DNA of 9,443 bases from JBBSDV01 sp038240335 (GCA_038240335.1 JBBSDV010000134.1:1-9443), one strand, 5' to 3'. Shown: positions 1 to 8,000, counted from the stretch's first letter. Made by a program: numbers and translations. The notes: generated by a model not told the origin, from the letters alone.

Positions 1-328
1 CGCGCTTGATGATCGCGGCATAGTGCTCGACGCCAATCGGCGTCGCAAGCTCGCCGACGATGCGCGCGAGATAAGATAGACCGCCGGCATCGTCGAGCTT
101 TTCGCGCCGCGAGAGCTCGTGCGCGAGCGTGACCTGGTTCAGCGCCTCGTTGCGCGACCACAGGGCGAGGCACGCCTCGTACGCCCAACGGTTCTGGTCG
201 CGATAAAAGTCTTCGGGCGCGACGATGCCCTCGACTTTGCCGATCGCCTCCTCATCGACGAGGAGCGACGCAATGCAAGCTTCTTCGGCTTCGATATCGA
301 AGGGTGGGAGTTTGTCAGCGGTGACCAT
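1..328 (-). CDS. dnaB: Replicative DNA helicase DnaB, N-terminal part (cut by window edge)
   Basis: DnaB is the hexameric 5'-3' helicase that unwinds DNA at the replication fork and binds primase through its N-terminal domain. The visible 109 residues begin MVTADKLPPFDIEAEEACIA and continue with SLLVDEEAIGKVEGIV, APEDFYRDQNRWAYEA and AGGLSYLARIVGELATP. This is the classic all-helical DnaB N-terminal domain, whose family signature is PP-x-(D/N)-IEAE followed by a short helix and the FY-x-xxH/N segment. The ATPase (RecA-like) domain with the Walker motifs lies beyond base 1, so integrity of the whole gene cannot be judged. The ATG at 328 is chosen because the DnaB consensus starts within eight residues of it. 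It lies two bases after the stop of the 64-aa gene and has no good Shine-Dalgarno sequence, so translation is probably coupled to that gene. Confidence in the family is high. Confidence 0.93.
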   Translation of the reverse strand, partial: MVTADKLPPFDIEAEEACIASLLVDEEAIGKVEGIVAPEDFYRDQNRWAYEACLALWSRNEALNQVTLAHELSRREKLDDAGGLSYLARIVGELATPIGVEHYAAIIKR

Positions 329-330
329 CG

Positions 331-525
331 CTATGCCGACGGCTCGTCATGCTTCGATGCGAGCTCCGCGGCGGAGCGGCCGAGCAGCAGCCGCCCAAGC
401 GTGCGGTGCCCGAGCGTGCCCATGTACTTCTTCCACGCGTTACGGACGTCGGCGGCCGATTGGGCGCCGCGCAGTGCCTTCTCGGCCTCGCGAATGGAAA
501 GATCGTAGTCAACGGCAACCGGCAT
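331..525 (-). CDS. Small protein of unknown function between rplI and dnaB (64 aa)
   Basis: I do not recognise this protein. It has 64 residues, starts MPVAVDYDLSIREAEKALRG and ends SKHDEPSA. It looks soluble and mainly helical: residues ~9-34 (IREAEKALRGAQSAADVRNA) could form an amphipathic helix, a second helix follows around KKYMGTLG, and LGRLLLGRSAAEL forms a third. There is no signal peptide or convincing membrane segment. Support for it being real is a strong Shine-Dalgarno sequence (AGGGAGG, 540 to 534) eight bases before the ATG, its position between rplI and dnaB on the same strand, and its stop codon TAG (331-333) lying two bases before the dnaB ATG, which suggests translational coupling. 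Other frames over this stretch are also open because of GC bias, but none has a comparable ribosome binding site. The context (ribosomal protein then helicase) suggests a housekeeping operon, but no function can be assigned. Confidence 0.68.
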   Translation of the reverse strand: MPVAVDYDLSIREAEKALRGAQSAADVRNAWKKYMGTLGHRTLGRLLLGRSAAELASKHDEPSA

Positions 526-533
526 GGTCTGCG

Positions 534-540
534 CCTCCCT
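534..540 (-). promoter_or_regulatory. Shine-Dalgarno sequence of the 64-aa gene
   Basis: The minus strand reads AGGGAGG, eight bases before the ATG at 525. It is the strongest ribosome binding site in this part of the window. It decides both the reading frame and the start of the small gene against competing open frames. Confidence 0.7.
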
Positions 541-556
541 GCGTCATCGTTTCGTC

Positions 557-575
557 CGCTCGCTAGACGCGAGCG
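557..575 (-). other. Perfect 7-bp stem-loop in the rplI-to-64-aa-gene gap
   Basis: CGCTCGC (557-563) and GCGAGCG (569-575) are perfect complements around a five-base loop. The stem lies in the 100-base gap after the rplI stop and 17 bases upstream of the next gene's Shine-Dalgarno sequence. No run of T follows on the minus strand, so it is a poor intrinsic terminator. It may be an mRNA processing or stability element, or an attenuating structure between rplI and the dnaB pair. A shorter stem, CCACC/GGTGG with a three-base loop (604-616), lies nearer the rplI stop. Confidence 0.4.
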
Positions 576-625
576 ACTGTCACGGGGCGCAGGAGCGGCG
601 CAGCCACCGGAGGTGGGCGGCGCTG

Positions 626-1243
626 CTACGCCTCGTCGTCGGTGCTGACTTCGTCCATCGCGTCAGGTACATCGTCCGTGTCCGACATGTCGGCCGCTTC
701 GTCGTCGCCGTCTTCCTCCGAAGCTTCGTCGGTGTCCGGCGCTTCGGCGCGCCGCGCACCCTCGGACTTCGCGCGAATGTCCGCGGCCGTCGTGCCATCC
801 TCGCCGACAACGGTGGCGGTCACTGTGGCCGTAACGTTCTTCGTCAGCTTCACCACGACCGGGTAATCGCCCAGATCCTTGATCGGCTCCCCAAGCATTA
901 CATTGTGGCGGTCGAACTCGTTCTTCAGCGTCTCGCCGATCTTCGTCGCGATATCGGCGGTGCCGACCGAGCCGAAGAGCTTGCCCGTGCTGCCCGCCTT
1001 CGCCGTGAACGTCAGTACGACGCCTTCGAGCCGGCCGGCGATGGCGCGGGCGTCGTTGTCGCGGATCTCCTGGAGCCGCGTCTCGCGGACGGCGCGCTGC
1101 TCGGCGGACTTAATCACCGACGGCGATGCGGGCATCGCCAGGCGGCGCGGCAACAGGTAGTTGCGGGCGAACCCGGCTTTGACTTCCTTGATGTCGCCGA
1201 TCTTTGCGGTTCCGGCGATGTCTTCGAGAAATACGACCTTCAC
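626..1243 (-). CDS. rplI: 50S ribosomal protein L9 (bL9) with an acidic C-terminal extension
   Basis: bL9 binds 23S rRNA near the base of the L1 stalk and reaches toward the neighbouring ribosome, where it affects reading-frame fidelity. The N-terminal RNA-binding domain is unmistakable: MKVVFLEDIAG, then GDIKEVKAGFARNYLLPRRLA (residues ~16-36), followed by the long connecting helix (~41-74) and the C-terminal domain containing KLFGSVGTADIA and the VVVKL strand. A longer ATG start at 1261 is possible. I prefer the GTG at 1243 because it gives the family's exact N-terminus and has AGGAG six bases upstream. The protein is 205 residues, against about 150 for the family. The extra is a tail from ~167 in which 20 of the last 39 residues are D or E, with no K or R after R165. 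The gene has its own ~400-base upstream region. The usual partners rpsF, ssb and rpsR are not directly upstream. Confidence 0.96.
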   Translation of the reverse strand: MKVVFLEDIAGTAKIGDIKEVKAGFARNYLLPRRLAMPASPSVIKSAEQRAVRETRLQEIRDNDARAIAGRLEGVVLTFTAKAGSTGKLFGSVGTADIATKIGETLKNEFDRHNVMLGEPIKDLGDYPVVVKLTKNVTATVTATVVGEDGTTAADIRAKSEGARRAEAPDTDEASEEDGDDEAADMSDTDDVPDAMDEVSTDDEA

Positions 1244-1249
1244 GGCAAT

Positions 1250-1254
1250 CTCCT
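1250..1254 (-). promoter_or_regulatory. Shine-Dalgarno sequence of rplI
   Basis: The minus strand reads AGGAG, six bases before the GTG at 1243. The alternative ATG at 1261 lies upstream of this site and would waste it, so the site fixes the rplI start at GTG and gives the normal MKVVFLED N-terminus. Confidence 0.75.
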
Positions 1255-1286
1255 GACGCACGAACGCCGCTTCAAGATGCGTGCAC

Positions 1287-1303
1287 CGGGGCTGTGGGCC
1301 CCG
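1287..1303 (-). other. Stem-loop in the rplI leader
   Basis: CGGGGC (1287-1292) and GCCCCG (1298-1303) form a perfect six-base GC stem with a five-base loop, about 45 bases before the rplI start. No T-run follows. It could be an autoregulatory or stabilising structure in the leader, or simply a product of high GC content. Confidence 0.3.
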
Positions 1304-1361
1304 CTGCGGGCAAGGAGGAGCGTCGTTGGCTGCATACTACGCTGGCAATGGGCCGGATGCA

Positions 1362-1370
1362 GTTATAACA
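1362..1370 (-). promoter_or_regulatory. Probable extended -10 promoter for rplI
   Basis: The minus strand reads TG-T-TATAAC (1370 to 1362), an extended -10 element with five of six bases matching TATAAT. No good -35 hexamer lies 16-18 bases upstream, which is common for extended -10 promoters. Transcription would begin near 1355 and give a leader of about 110 bases before the rplI GTG. This would make rplI, the 64-aa gene and dnaB a separate transcription unit from the enzymes upstream. It is assigned by motif only. Confidence 0.4.
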
Positions 1371-1643
1371 GGTCAAGAGGCAGGGCGAAATCTCTGCGGC
1401 GATGTTGGGTTCGCGTTTCGAGAAGTGGAGACGAGGCATGCGCGAGTTTCGCACATACGTTCTTGTGATGTCAAGCTCCGTCCTAAGCGCAACCCATCGG
1501 CCTCGCAACGTCGAGGAAAGTAGCCGCTTGTCGTGGGAGGCATCACGCCCGCGGGTGTTCGCGCCACCTACCGCTCCTCGCATCGCCCGAAATGGTGTCG
1601 CAGCGCGCAACCGCTCCGCCACATCACCACAGCACCGCAGCGA

Positions 1644-3173
1644 CTAGTGTTCGAGCAAGAGGGACTGTGCGCGCTTCAGGAGTCCGCTGCCGGGTGTCTT
1701 GTTGGACTGGTAGCGCAGCACGGTCGAGAGTAGCGGTGCGTGCCCGTTCTCGAGGCCAGCCAGGTTCTCGCGCGCGCAGTCTTTCCAGGTCGTATCGATC
1801 ATGTCGAGCGGATCGATGGCGGCAAACGTCTCTTTCGGAAGGCGGAGATGCTCCGACCAGAGCAACGTCCGCAGCTCCGCCGCTCGCGCCTTGTCGATCG
1901 AGATGAGATTCAGCTCACCGTCGGTGATCAGGCCGCGATCGTTGAGGTTCGCGGAGCCGATCGTGAACCATTCATCATCGATGATCGCCACCTTTGCGTG
2001 CACATAGGTGGCTTCGTGGCGAAACGGCTCGAGGCCGCTGCACGGCCCCGACGAATGCAACGAATACACCTCGGCAATACCGCGCCCGTTGTCGGCCTTC
2101 CGCAATTCCTCGACTTGCTGGTCGTTGTTCCACTTGCCGCTCGTCGCCTCGGCGGGAAGAACGATGACGATCCGGAATCGTTCACTGCGCGGCCTGTCCA
2201 TCGCCTCAATCAGGGCTTCCATGATCTCCGGCGCCCACAGGTATTGCGACTCGATATAGACAAAACGAGCGGCGCGCTTGATCGCCGCGAGGTAGGTATG
2301 ACGAATGCCGAACTCGCCGTTAGGGACGGCGTCGTAACAACCCGCCGGGATCGTGCGCACGATCTGGACGTGGGTGTCCCATTCGGCATCGAACGTCGGC
2401 GCCTGCTGCGGCAAGTCCGAACCGCCGGTGACGGCGCTCCAACGCTGGAGAAAGTTTCGCTCCACGTCCGCCACCGCCTCACCTTCGACAAGCGCGGCTA
2501 CATCGTGCCAGTTGACGCCGGATCGTAGATCATGTTGGCTTGCGTCCCAGCGATCGCCGGCGAAGGTCGTGAGGTCGAGGCCGCCGACGAATGCCACGCG
2601 CCCGTCCACTGACACCGTCTTTTGGTGATGGCAATGTGTCGCTGTCGCTGTGTTGTCGAGCTCGCACGAGATGTCACCGCTGCGGGCATTAATCAAGCGC
2701 TGCGTAGCTTCGGCTGTATGACGCGCCGGCTCCAGTACAAACGGGGCGCCGCCCCAGAGCAGAACACGAACCGGAATCTTAGTCGCGAGGTCCGCCAGAA
2801 CGTCCAGCAGCCTCGTTCGCATCATTTCTTCGGGGGAGCTCCGAACAAGCGGCACGTAGGGGGTGAGGCACCAGCCGGTGATGTAGACATAGTGCCGTGC
2901 GTCGCGCAAGGCTTCGATCAGTCGAGCGAAATATTCTTCGCCATCGATGAGCGGTGTCAGGCGATTCCGCGTACTCGGCGGCGTGCCCCCGCGGAACCAA
3001 CGCGGATCGGCGCTCCACCAGGATCCATCGGCCGAGTGCAGTTGCTCGTCGCCGAGCGCCGCGGCCGTGAGCAATCGCTCGTGACGCCGCCGCGAGAGCC
3101 GCCGGCGTGCCGGATTGAGTATCGGTCCAAACTGAGACTCGAGGGCGTTATAGAGCGCGAACAGGCGGGACAT
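1644..3173 (-). CDS. Phospholipase D-superfamily protein (two HKD motifs)
   Basis: A 509-residue enzyme of the phospholipase D / cardiolipin synthase superfamily, which hydrolyses phosphodiesters or transfers phosphatidyl groups through a covalent phosphohistidine. Both catalytic motifs fit HxKx4D: HQKTVSVD at residues 183-190, followed by GRVAFVGGLDLT, and HAKVAIID at 392-399, followed by EWFTIGSANLNDRG. The paired arrangement with a following GG/GS-x-N/D-L segment, the N-terminal strand YVYITGWCLTP (~95-105) and the segment VYIESQYLWAPEI (~309-321) resemble the plant- and Streptomyces-type PLDs more than the membrane-anchored ClsA type. No N-terminal transmembrane hairpin or signal peptide is seen, so it is probably cytosolic or peripheral. 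The ATG at 3173 has AGGAG twelve bases upstream, slightly far. Whether it acts as a lipase, a transphosphatidylase or a cardiolipin synthase cannot be decided from sequence. It follows the monooxygenase gene by 121 bases. Confidence 0.92.
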   Translation of the reverse strand: MSRLFALYNALESQFGPILNPARRRLSRRRHERLLTAAALGDEQLHSADGSWWSADPRWFRGGTPPSTRNRLTPLIDGEEYFARLIEALRDARHYVYITGWCLTPYVPLVRSSPEEMMRTRLLDVLADLATKIPVRVLLWGGAPFVLEPARHTAEATQRLINARSGDISCELDNTATATHCHHQKTVSVDGRVAFVGGLDLTTFAGDRWDASQHDLRSGVNWHDVAALVEGEAVADVERNFLQRWSAVTGGSDLPQQAPTFDAEWDTHVQIVRTIPAGCYDAVPNGEFGIRHTYLAAIKRAARFVYIESQYLWAPEIMEALIEAMDRPRSERFRIVIVLPAEATSGKWNNDQQVEELRKADNGRGIAEVYSLHSSGPCSGLEPFRHEATYVHAKVAIIDDEWFTIGSANLNDRGLITDGELNLISIDKARAAELRTLLWSEHLRLPKETFAAIDPLDMIDTTWKDCARENLAGLENGHAPLLSTVLRYQSNKTPGSGLLKRAQSLLLEH

Positions 3174-3272
3174 CGGGTGATAGGGCTCCTACAGTCGCTT
3201 ATTGTTCGCCGGGACCGACGCGCGAGGGTACCTCGTCAGGCCACCCGGATCACTAGAGAACGCCAACGTATA

Positions 3273-3286
3273 GGCCGATACCGGCC
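3273..3286 (-). terminator. Possible weak hairpin terminator after the monooxygenase gene
   Basis: GGCCG (3273-3277) and CGGCC (3282-3286) form a perfect five-base GC stem with a four-base loop, eight bases past the monooxygenase stop codon. On the minus strand it is followed by TATACGTT rather than a real T-run, so termination would be weak. A second small stem, CGAGG/CCTCG with a GTA loop (3223-3235), lies further downstream. Both could equally be chance structures in GC-rich DNA. Confidence 0.25.
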
Positions 3287-3294
3287 GGCGTCGA

Positions 3295-4959
3295 TCAGGT
3301 TGGTTCGGCGAACAACCCGGCCTGTTCTGCACGCAGCACGAAGCCTTCGTAGCCGGCGGCTACGATGTCGTTGCACTTCTGCTCGTAGGCGCCGACGCCG
3401 CCGACGTACGGCATGAAGACGCGCGGCTTGCCGGGGATGTTGGCACCGATGTACCAGGAATTTGCCTGCGGAAAGAGCGTGAAGTTCGCCACTTCGTTGA
3501 CGTGATCCACCCAGGCATCCTGTGCCTCCACTGTCGCCTCGATCGTGCGCATCCCGCGCTCGCGCATGTGCTCGACGCAAGCGGCGATCCAGTCGACGTG
3601 GTGCTCGATCGAGACGATCATGTTGCTCAGCACGGAGGGACTGCCCGGCCCCGTGATGGTAAACAGATTCGGGAAGCCGGCGACCTGGATGCCGAGATAC
3701 GTCCTCGGCCCGGCGGACCAGTCGCTCGCGAGCGTGCGCCCGTCGCGGCCGCGGATGTCGACCGCGAGCAGCGCGCCCGTCATCGCGTCGAAGCCTGTCG
3801 CAAACACAATGCAGTCGAGGGCGTACTCGGCGTCGGTCGTGCGCAGCCCGGCCGGCGTGATCTCGACGATCGGCGCCGCCTTCACGTCGACGAGCGTCAC
3901 ATTGTCGCGGTTGAACGTCTCGAAATAGTTGGTGTCGACGCAGAGGCGCTTAGTGGCGAAGGGGTAGTCCTTCGGGCAGAGCAGTTCGGCCGTGGCCGGA
4001 TCGTTCACGGTGGCGCGGATCTTCGCGCGCACGAACTCGGCGGCGGTCTCGTTCGCCTCGCGCGTGATCGCGAGATCGGCGAACGCGCCGCCGATGGCGA
4101 AGCCACCTTTCCGCCAGCGCGACTCGAATTCCTCGACGCGCTCGTCGTGCGAGACGGCGAGCGCCGAGATTTCGTTTGGAGTGCCGGAGACGACGCCGCC
4201 GTTCGAGGCACGGGCGCGACGCCGAACCTCGGTGTAGCGCTCGGTCATCGTGTGCTCGTACTCGGGGTCGATCAGCCCGTTGTGCGCGGGCACGCTGAAA
4301 TTCGCCGTCCGCTGGAACACCGTGAGGTGCGCAGCCTGCGCGGCGATGATCGGGATCGACTGGATGCCCGACGACCCCGTGCCGATGACGCCGACGCGCT
4401 TGCCCGTGAAGTCGACGCCCCCGTGCGGCCAGTAGCCGGTGTGATACCAGTCGCCCCGGAACGAGTCGAGGCCAGGGAAGTCGGGGCGCCGCGGACTCGA
4501 GAGGCAGCCCGTCGCCATGATCAGGTACGTCGACGAGAGAGCGTCTCCACGGTCGGTCGCGATGTTCCAGCGCGCCGCCGCCTCGTCGAAGATCGCCTCC
4601 GTGACGCGTGTCTCGAAACGAATGTCGCGGCGCAGATCGAAGCGGTCTGCGAAGTGATTGATGTAGCGCAGGATCTCCGGCTGGGACGCGTAGCGCTCGG
4701 TCCACTTCCACTCGCGCGGCAGGTCGTCTTCGAATCCGTACTGGTACTCGAGGCTCTCGATGTCGCAGCGCGCGCCCGGGTAGCGATTCCAGTACCACGT
4801 GCCGCCGACGCCGTCCGCTGCCTCGATGATGACGCACGAGAGGCCGAGCGCGCGCAGACGGTGCAGCATGTACAGCCCCGCGAACCCGGCGCCGACGACA
4901 ACGGAGTCGACCTGCGCGGCACCAGCCTCAGTGTTCGTCAGGGAAGAGTGGTCGTCCAC
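3295..4959 (-). CDS. Type I Baeyer-Villiger monooxygenase (FAD/NADPH-dependent)
   Basis: A 554-residue flavoenzyme that uses NADPH and O2 to insert oxygen next to a ketone carbonyl, giving an ester or lactone; some relatives oxidise sulfides. All family hallmarks are visible: the FAD Rossmann motif GAGFAG (23-28), VGGTWYWNRYPGARCDIES (51-69) with D66, the Baeyer-Villiger fingerprint FRGDWYHTGYWP (167-178, matching FxGxxxHxxxW[P/D]), the NADP Rossmann motif GTGSSG (193-198), the catalytic arginine in TKRLCVDTNYFETFNRDNV (R338, aligning with the family's essential Arg), FATGFDAMTG, and the C-terminal SWYIGANIPGKPRVFMPYVGG block. Length and layout fit the cyclohexanone/phenylacetone monooxygenase group. 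The start is GTG at 4959 with AGGAG nine bases upstream. It lies 94 bases after the VWA gene; a TACAAC that could serve as a -10 occurs in that gap. No neighbouring esterase or dehydrogenase indicates the substrate, which remains unknown. Confidence 0.95.
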   Translation of the reverse strand: MDDHSSLTNTEAGAAQVDSVVVGAGFAGLYMLHRLRALGLSCVIIEAADGVGGTWYWNRYPGARCDIESLEYQYGFEDDLPREWKWTERYASQPEILRYINHFADRFDLRRDIRFETRVTEAIFDEAAARWNIATDRGDALSSTYLIMATGCLSSPRRPDFPGLDSFRGDWYHTGYWPHGGVDFTGKRVGVIGTGSSGIQSIPIIAAQAAHLTVFQRTANFSVPAHNGLIDPEYEHTMTERYTEVRRRARASNGGVVSGTPNEISALAVSHDERVEEFESRWRKGGFAIGGAFADLAITREANETAAEFVRAKIRATVNDPATAELLCPKDYPFATKRLCVDTNYFETFNRDNVTLVDVKAAPIVEITPAGLRTTDAEYALDCIVFATGFDAMTGALLAVDIRGRDGRTLASDWSAGPRTYLGIQVAGFPNLFTITGPGSPSVLSNMIVSIEHHVDWIAACVEHMRERGMRTIEATVEAQDAWVDHVNEVANFTLFPQANSWYIGANIPGKPRVFMPYVGGVGAYEQKCNDIVAAGYEGFVLRAEQAGLFAEPT

Positions 4960-4968
4960 GGCTGCTTG

Positions 4969-4973
4969 CTCCT
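4969..4973 (-). promoter_or_regulatory. Shine-Dalgarno sequence of the Baeyer-Villiger monooxygenase gene
   Basis: The minus strand reads AGGAG, nine bases before the GTG at 4959. It supports the GTG as start, since no ATG nearby gives a complete FAD-binding N-terminus. Confidence 0.6.
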
Positions 4974-5053
4974 GCGGCGGAGGTTCGGCGCACCGGCGTT
5001 CGGCGCGCGCATCACGTTGTAGCTCTGAGGCTGCGGCGACACGGCGGGACGGC

Positions 5054-8000
5054 CTACTCCGTCAGCCGGCGATAGAGCGTCGGCAGGCGCTGCGGCAGCT
5101 GCTCGATGTCGGCGACGACTTCGTAGCCCATGTCCTCGCACATCTGGCCGAGGTAGTCGTGCCCCTCTTTGTCGACCGTGAGGGCGAACGGCGTGATCCC
5201 CTTGCGACGCGCTTCGAGGAGCGCGTGCTTGGTGTCGTGGATCGCGTATTCCTTCTCGGTGCGGTCGCGACCGTAGCCGTGATCCTGCGGCCGGCCGTCG
5301 GACACCAGCATCAGGATCTTCACCTTCGCGTCGTACGCATCGAGCTTCGCCACGGCGTGGCGGATCGCCGGCCCCATGCGGGTCGAGCGAATCGGCGCGA
5401 TCTTGTCGATCCGCTTCTTCACCTTGTCGCTGAACGCTTCCATCAGGTCCTTGATTACGTAGAACTCGACGTTGTCCCGCCCGTAACCGCTAAAGCCGTA
5501 GATGCCGTAGCTGTCGCCAATCGTCTCGAGCGCCTTGATGAAAAGCACCGTGCTCTCCTTCTCGAGATCGATGATGCGCTTCGGCGGCGCCATCGCCTGT
5601 GATGCGCGGCGCTGTGCGAGCCACTGGAAGTACTTCCGCGGGTCGTCGTCAAAGTCGTCGTCGTCGGCGTACTTCTGCTTGCGCTTCTCGATCTCTTCGT
5701 CCGTCGACGCGCTCATGTCGAGCAGGAAGGCGACCGCGACGTCGCGCTCGACCTTGTTCCGCCGCCAGTAGACCTTGTCCGTATAGCTGTGGCCGGCCTT
5801 CCGCTCGACGGCGTAATCGATGACGGCGTCAAAATCGAACTCCTCACCGTCGAGCAGCTTCTTGATCTTGCGGAACATCTCCGGCTTCAGCAGCTCGAAT
5901 TGCTTGCGCGTCTCGTTGACCAGCGCGGCGTGCTCGCGCAGGGCATCGTCGAAGTACTGCTCCGAGCCTTCTTCGAGCGGGCGTTCCTGGACGCGGCACC
6001 AGCGCGGCTTGTAGTCGGCGGCGCGAAAGTCCCATTCGTCGTAGTAGAACGACTTCACCTCGACCGGCAGCTCTTCGTTGTCCTCGCCCTCTTCGGTGCC
6101 GCCCTCGCCGGGCTTCTCCTCGCCCTGCTTCTGGTCGCCGATCGGCGTGCCGGACTCCTTCTCGAGGTTCGAGAGAAAGAGACCGATCGTCGATGCGAGG
6201 TCGCCCTCGGCCATCGCGCCGACCGTGATCTCGACGCTCTTCTCGAGCATCTCCTTGAGCTGCTCCGCGGTTAGCGGCGAGAGCGCGCCATCCTCGCTGA
6301 CCTGCCCCTCCTTCAGCCGCATCCGCATGAGAAGCTGCACGAGCTCCGGCTTGAAGTCGCCGCGGAAGTCGACCTGATCAGGGCTCTCGTAGTCGACCTC
6401 CTGACCGCCGGGCATCGGCTGCTCGTCGCCGCCCTCGCCTTCACCGGGCGCAGACATCATCATCTGGAGCGAGTCTTCGCTCACCGTCTCCCATTCGATG
6501 TCAGCGAGATCTTCAGGGCGAATATTCGGCACGCTGATCACGATGTCGTACAGCGTGAGGGTCGCCTCGGCGGTGTCCTCGACGACGGTGCCCTTGTCCT
6601 TGAGCGCAAAGAGCGTGTTGAGCGCGTTCGCCAGCACCGGCTGCAGGGGCTTCGGCCAGATCATCGTGTGCGCGCTGTCGAGGCTCGCCCGTACGAGATT
6701 CTCGACGAGCGCCTGCCGCAGCGGCAGCTCGTGCGGCAACCGGCGCGTCTCGACCTCGTTCTCCTGTGTTCGCTGCCATGCCTTCCGGATGCCGCCGTAT
6801 TCGCGGCGCACGAGGGTGTCGATGCGCGTGTCTTCGGCGATCGCGAAGATGTCTGCGCCGAGCTGGCGGTCGTCGAACAGGTCGAAGAAGCGCTCCATGT
6901 CAGTCAGATACCCGCGTTCGCGCACCTGCTGCACCCCCGCCTCGATGCGCGCGCGTTCTCGCTCATCGCGATGCGTCGGCAAGAGCGTTCCCGGGCGTAC
7001 GAAGCGAAAGAAGAAGCTGCCGAATTCGAGGTGCGCCGCCTGGTGTGTCGAGAACACCTTGTACACCGAGAAGTTCTGATCGCGATCGACGAACTCCTCG
7101 ACGAATTCCGGCAGGAAGACAGTGGTCCCCTCCGTGCTCGGCCGCTGCTCGCTGACCCAGCCGATGCCCTTCTCCGCGAGATAGGAGACGGGCTGGATCG
7201 AGACATTCGTCCCCGTGAGTGCCTTGCAGTACAGGCGCAGCACCTCGCCGACGCGGGAGAGATCGACGCGCGACGACAGCTGCGTCAGCACCTCCTCGCC
7301 CTTGCCCGACTCGAGCCGGAAGTACGCCTCGCCGCCGTCGACGCTCAGGGCGAGGATGTTGCGGCCGGCCGAATGCCAGCTCGCCAGCTCGGAGATGCGG
7401 ATGCGCTTCAGTACTTCCGGCGACGACTTGAGGAACTCCATCGCCGCCGACGGTGATGCCGCGGCCAGCTCCTCGGCCATGGAGAGCAGGTCGTGGTGGC
7501 TGTCCTTCGACACCGTCGCCAGCGCCAGGGCACCTTCTGAGAAAAGCCCATAGGCGTGCCGTCCGCTGCGCTTCGCGACATTCGCCGCGAGTGCGAGAAA
7601 TCGCCCGCGCGCCGTCGGATCGATCGGCGAGAGCAACCCCGGCGAACGCTCGAAGCAGATCCGCACATCCGCCCACGACGCTTCGCCCACCGCCGTCGCG
7701 AGCGTCAGGAAGGGCGCACGATCGGCCTTCGTCAGCGACTGAAACAGGTTCGGAGCGGCATCGAGGCAGGCCGACGCGAGCTCGTACGAGCGTTCGGCCA
7801 CAGACTCGATCAGCGCGACCAGCCGCGCCATGTCGGGCAGCCGCAGCGAGGGCAACAGGCCGGGACTCGCGCTGAAGTACACGGTCGCAAGCGAGATCGA
7901 CTTCCAGTGGCCCTTGTAGAGGCGCTGGCCGAGCGCCGCCCACTCGGTGATCTGGTTCTCGTCCAGATGCGAGACGCACTTCGGGCTTGCCTTGAAGAAC

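Larger units (their letters stand above)
1244..1643 (-). other. 400-base non-coding region upstream of rplI (promoter and leader)
   Basis: No convincing gene is seen between the phospholipase D stop and rplI. Open frames here (for example 1272-1622 minus) have a composition typical of shadow translation and no recognisable domain. The stretch contains a probable extended -10 promoter at 1362-1370, a GC-rich stem-loop at 1287-1303 in the implied leader, and the rplI Shine-Dalgarno sequence. The part nearest the phospholipase D gene (about 1380-1643) shows no tRNA, repeat array or clear terminator that I can support. Confidence 0.55.

Noticed and set aside
524..1468. 314-residue plus-strand open frame opposite rplI
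   Set aside because: It is antisense to rplI, spans the rplI promoter region and has no domain; a GC-bias artefact.
1272..1622. 116-residue minus-strand open frame in the rplI upstream region
   Set aside because: Composition is Arg/Ala/Ser-rich shadow-like translation, no domain or good ribosome binding site is seen, and it overlaps the probable rplI promoter.
1540..1640. tRNA-like pieces: GGCGGAGCGGTTGCGCGC (minus) resembling a D-arm, and GGGTG-TTCGCGC-CACCT (plus) resembling a T-arm
   Set aside because: They are on opposite strands, no matching acceptor stem is found at the right distance for either, and the T-loop lacks the conserved A of TTCRA.
3502..5022. 506-residue plus-strand open frame opposite the monooxygenase
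   Set aside because: It mirrors the codon structure of the Baeyer-Villiger monooxygenase, whose motifs are complete on the minus strand; the plus-strand product has no recognisable domain and is Arg/Asp/Ala-rich antisense noise.
6963..7979. 338-residue minus-strand open frame inside the VWA gene
   Set aside because: It is an alternate frame of the long VWA gene, whose 37-residue periodicity and NorD-like blocks lie in the other frame.
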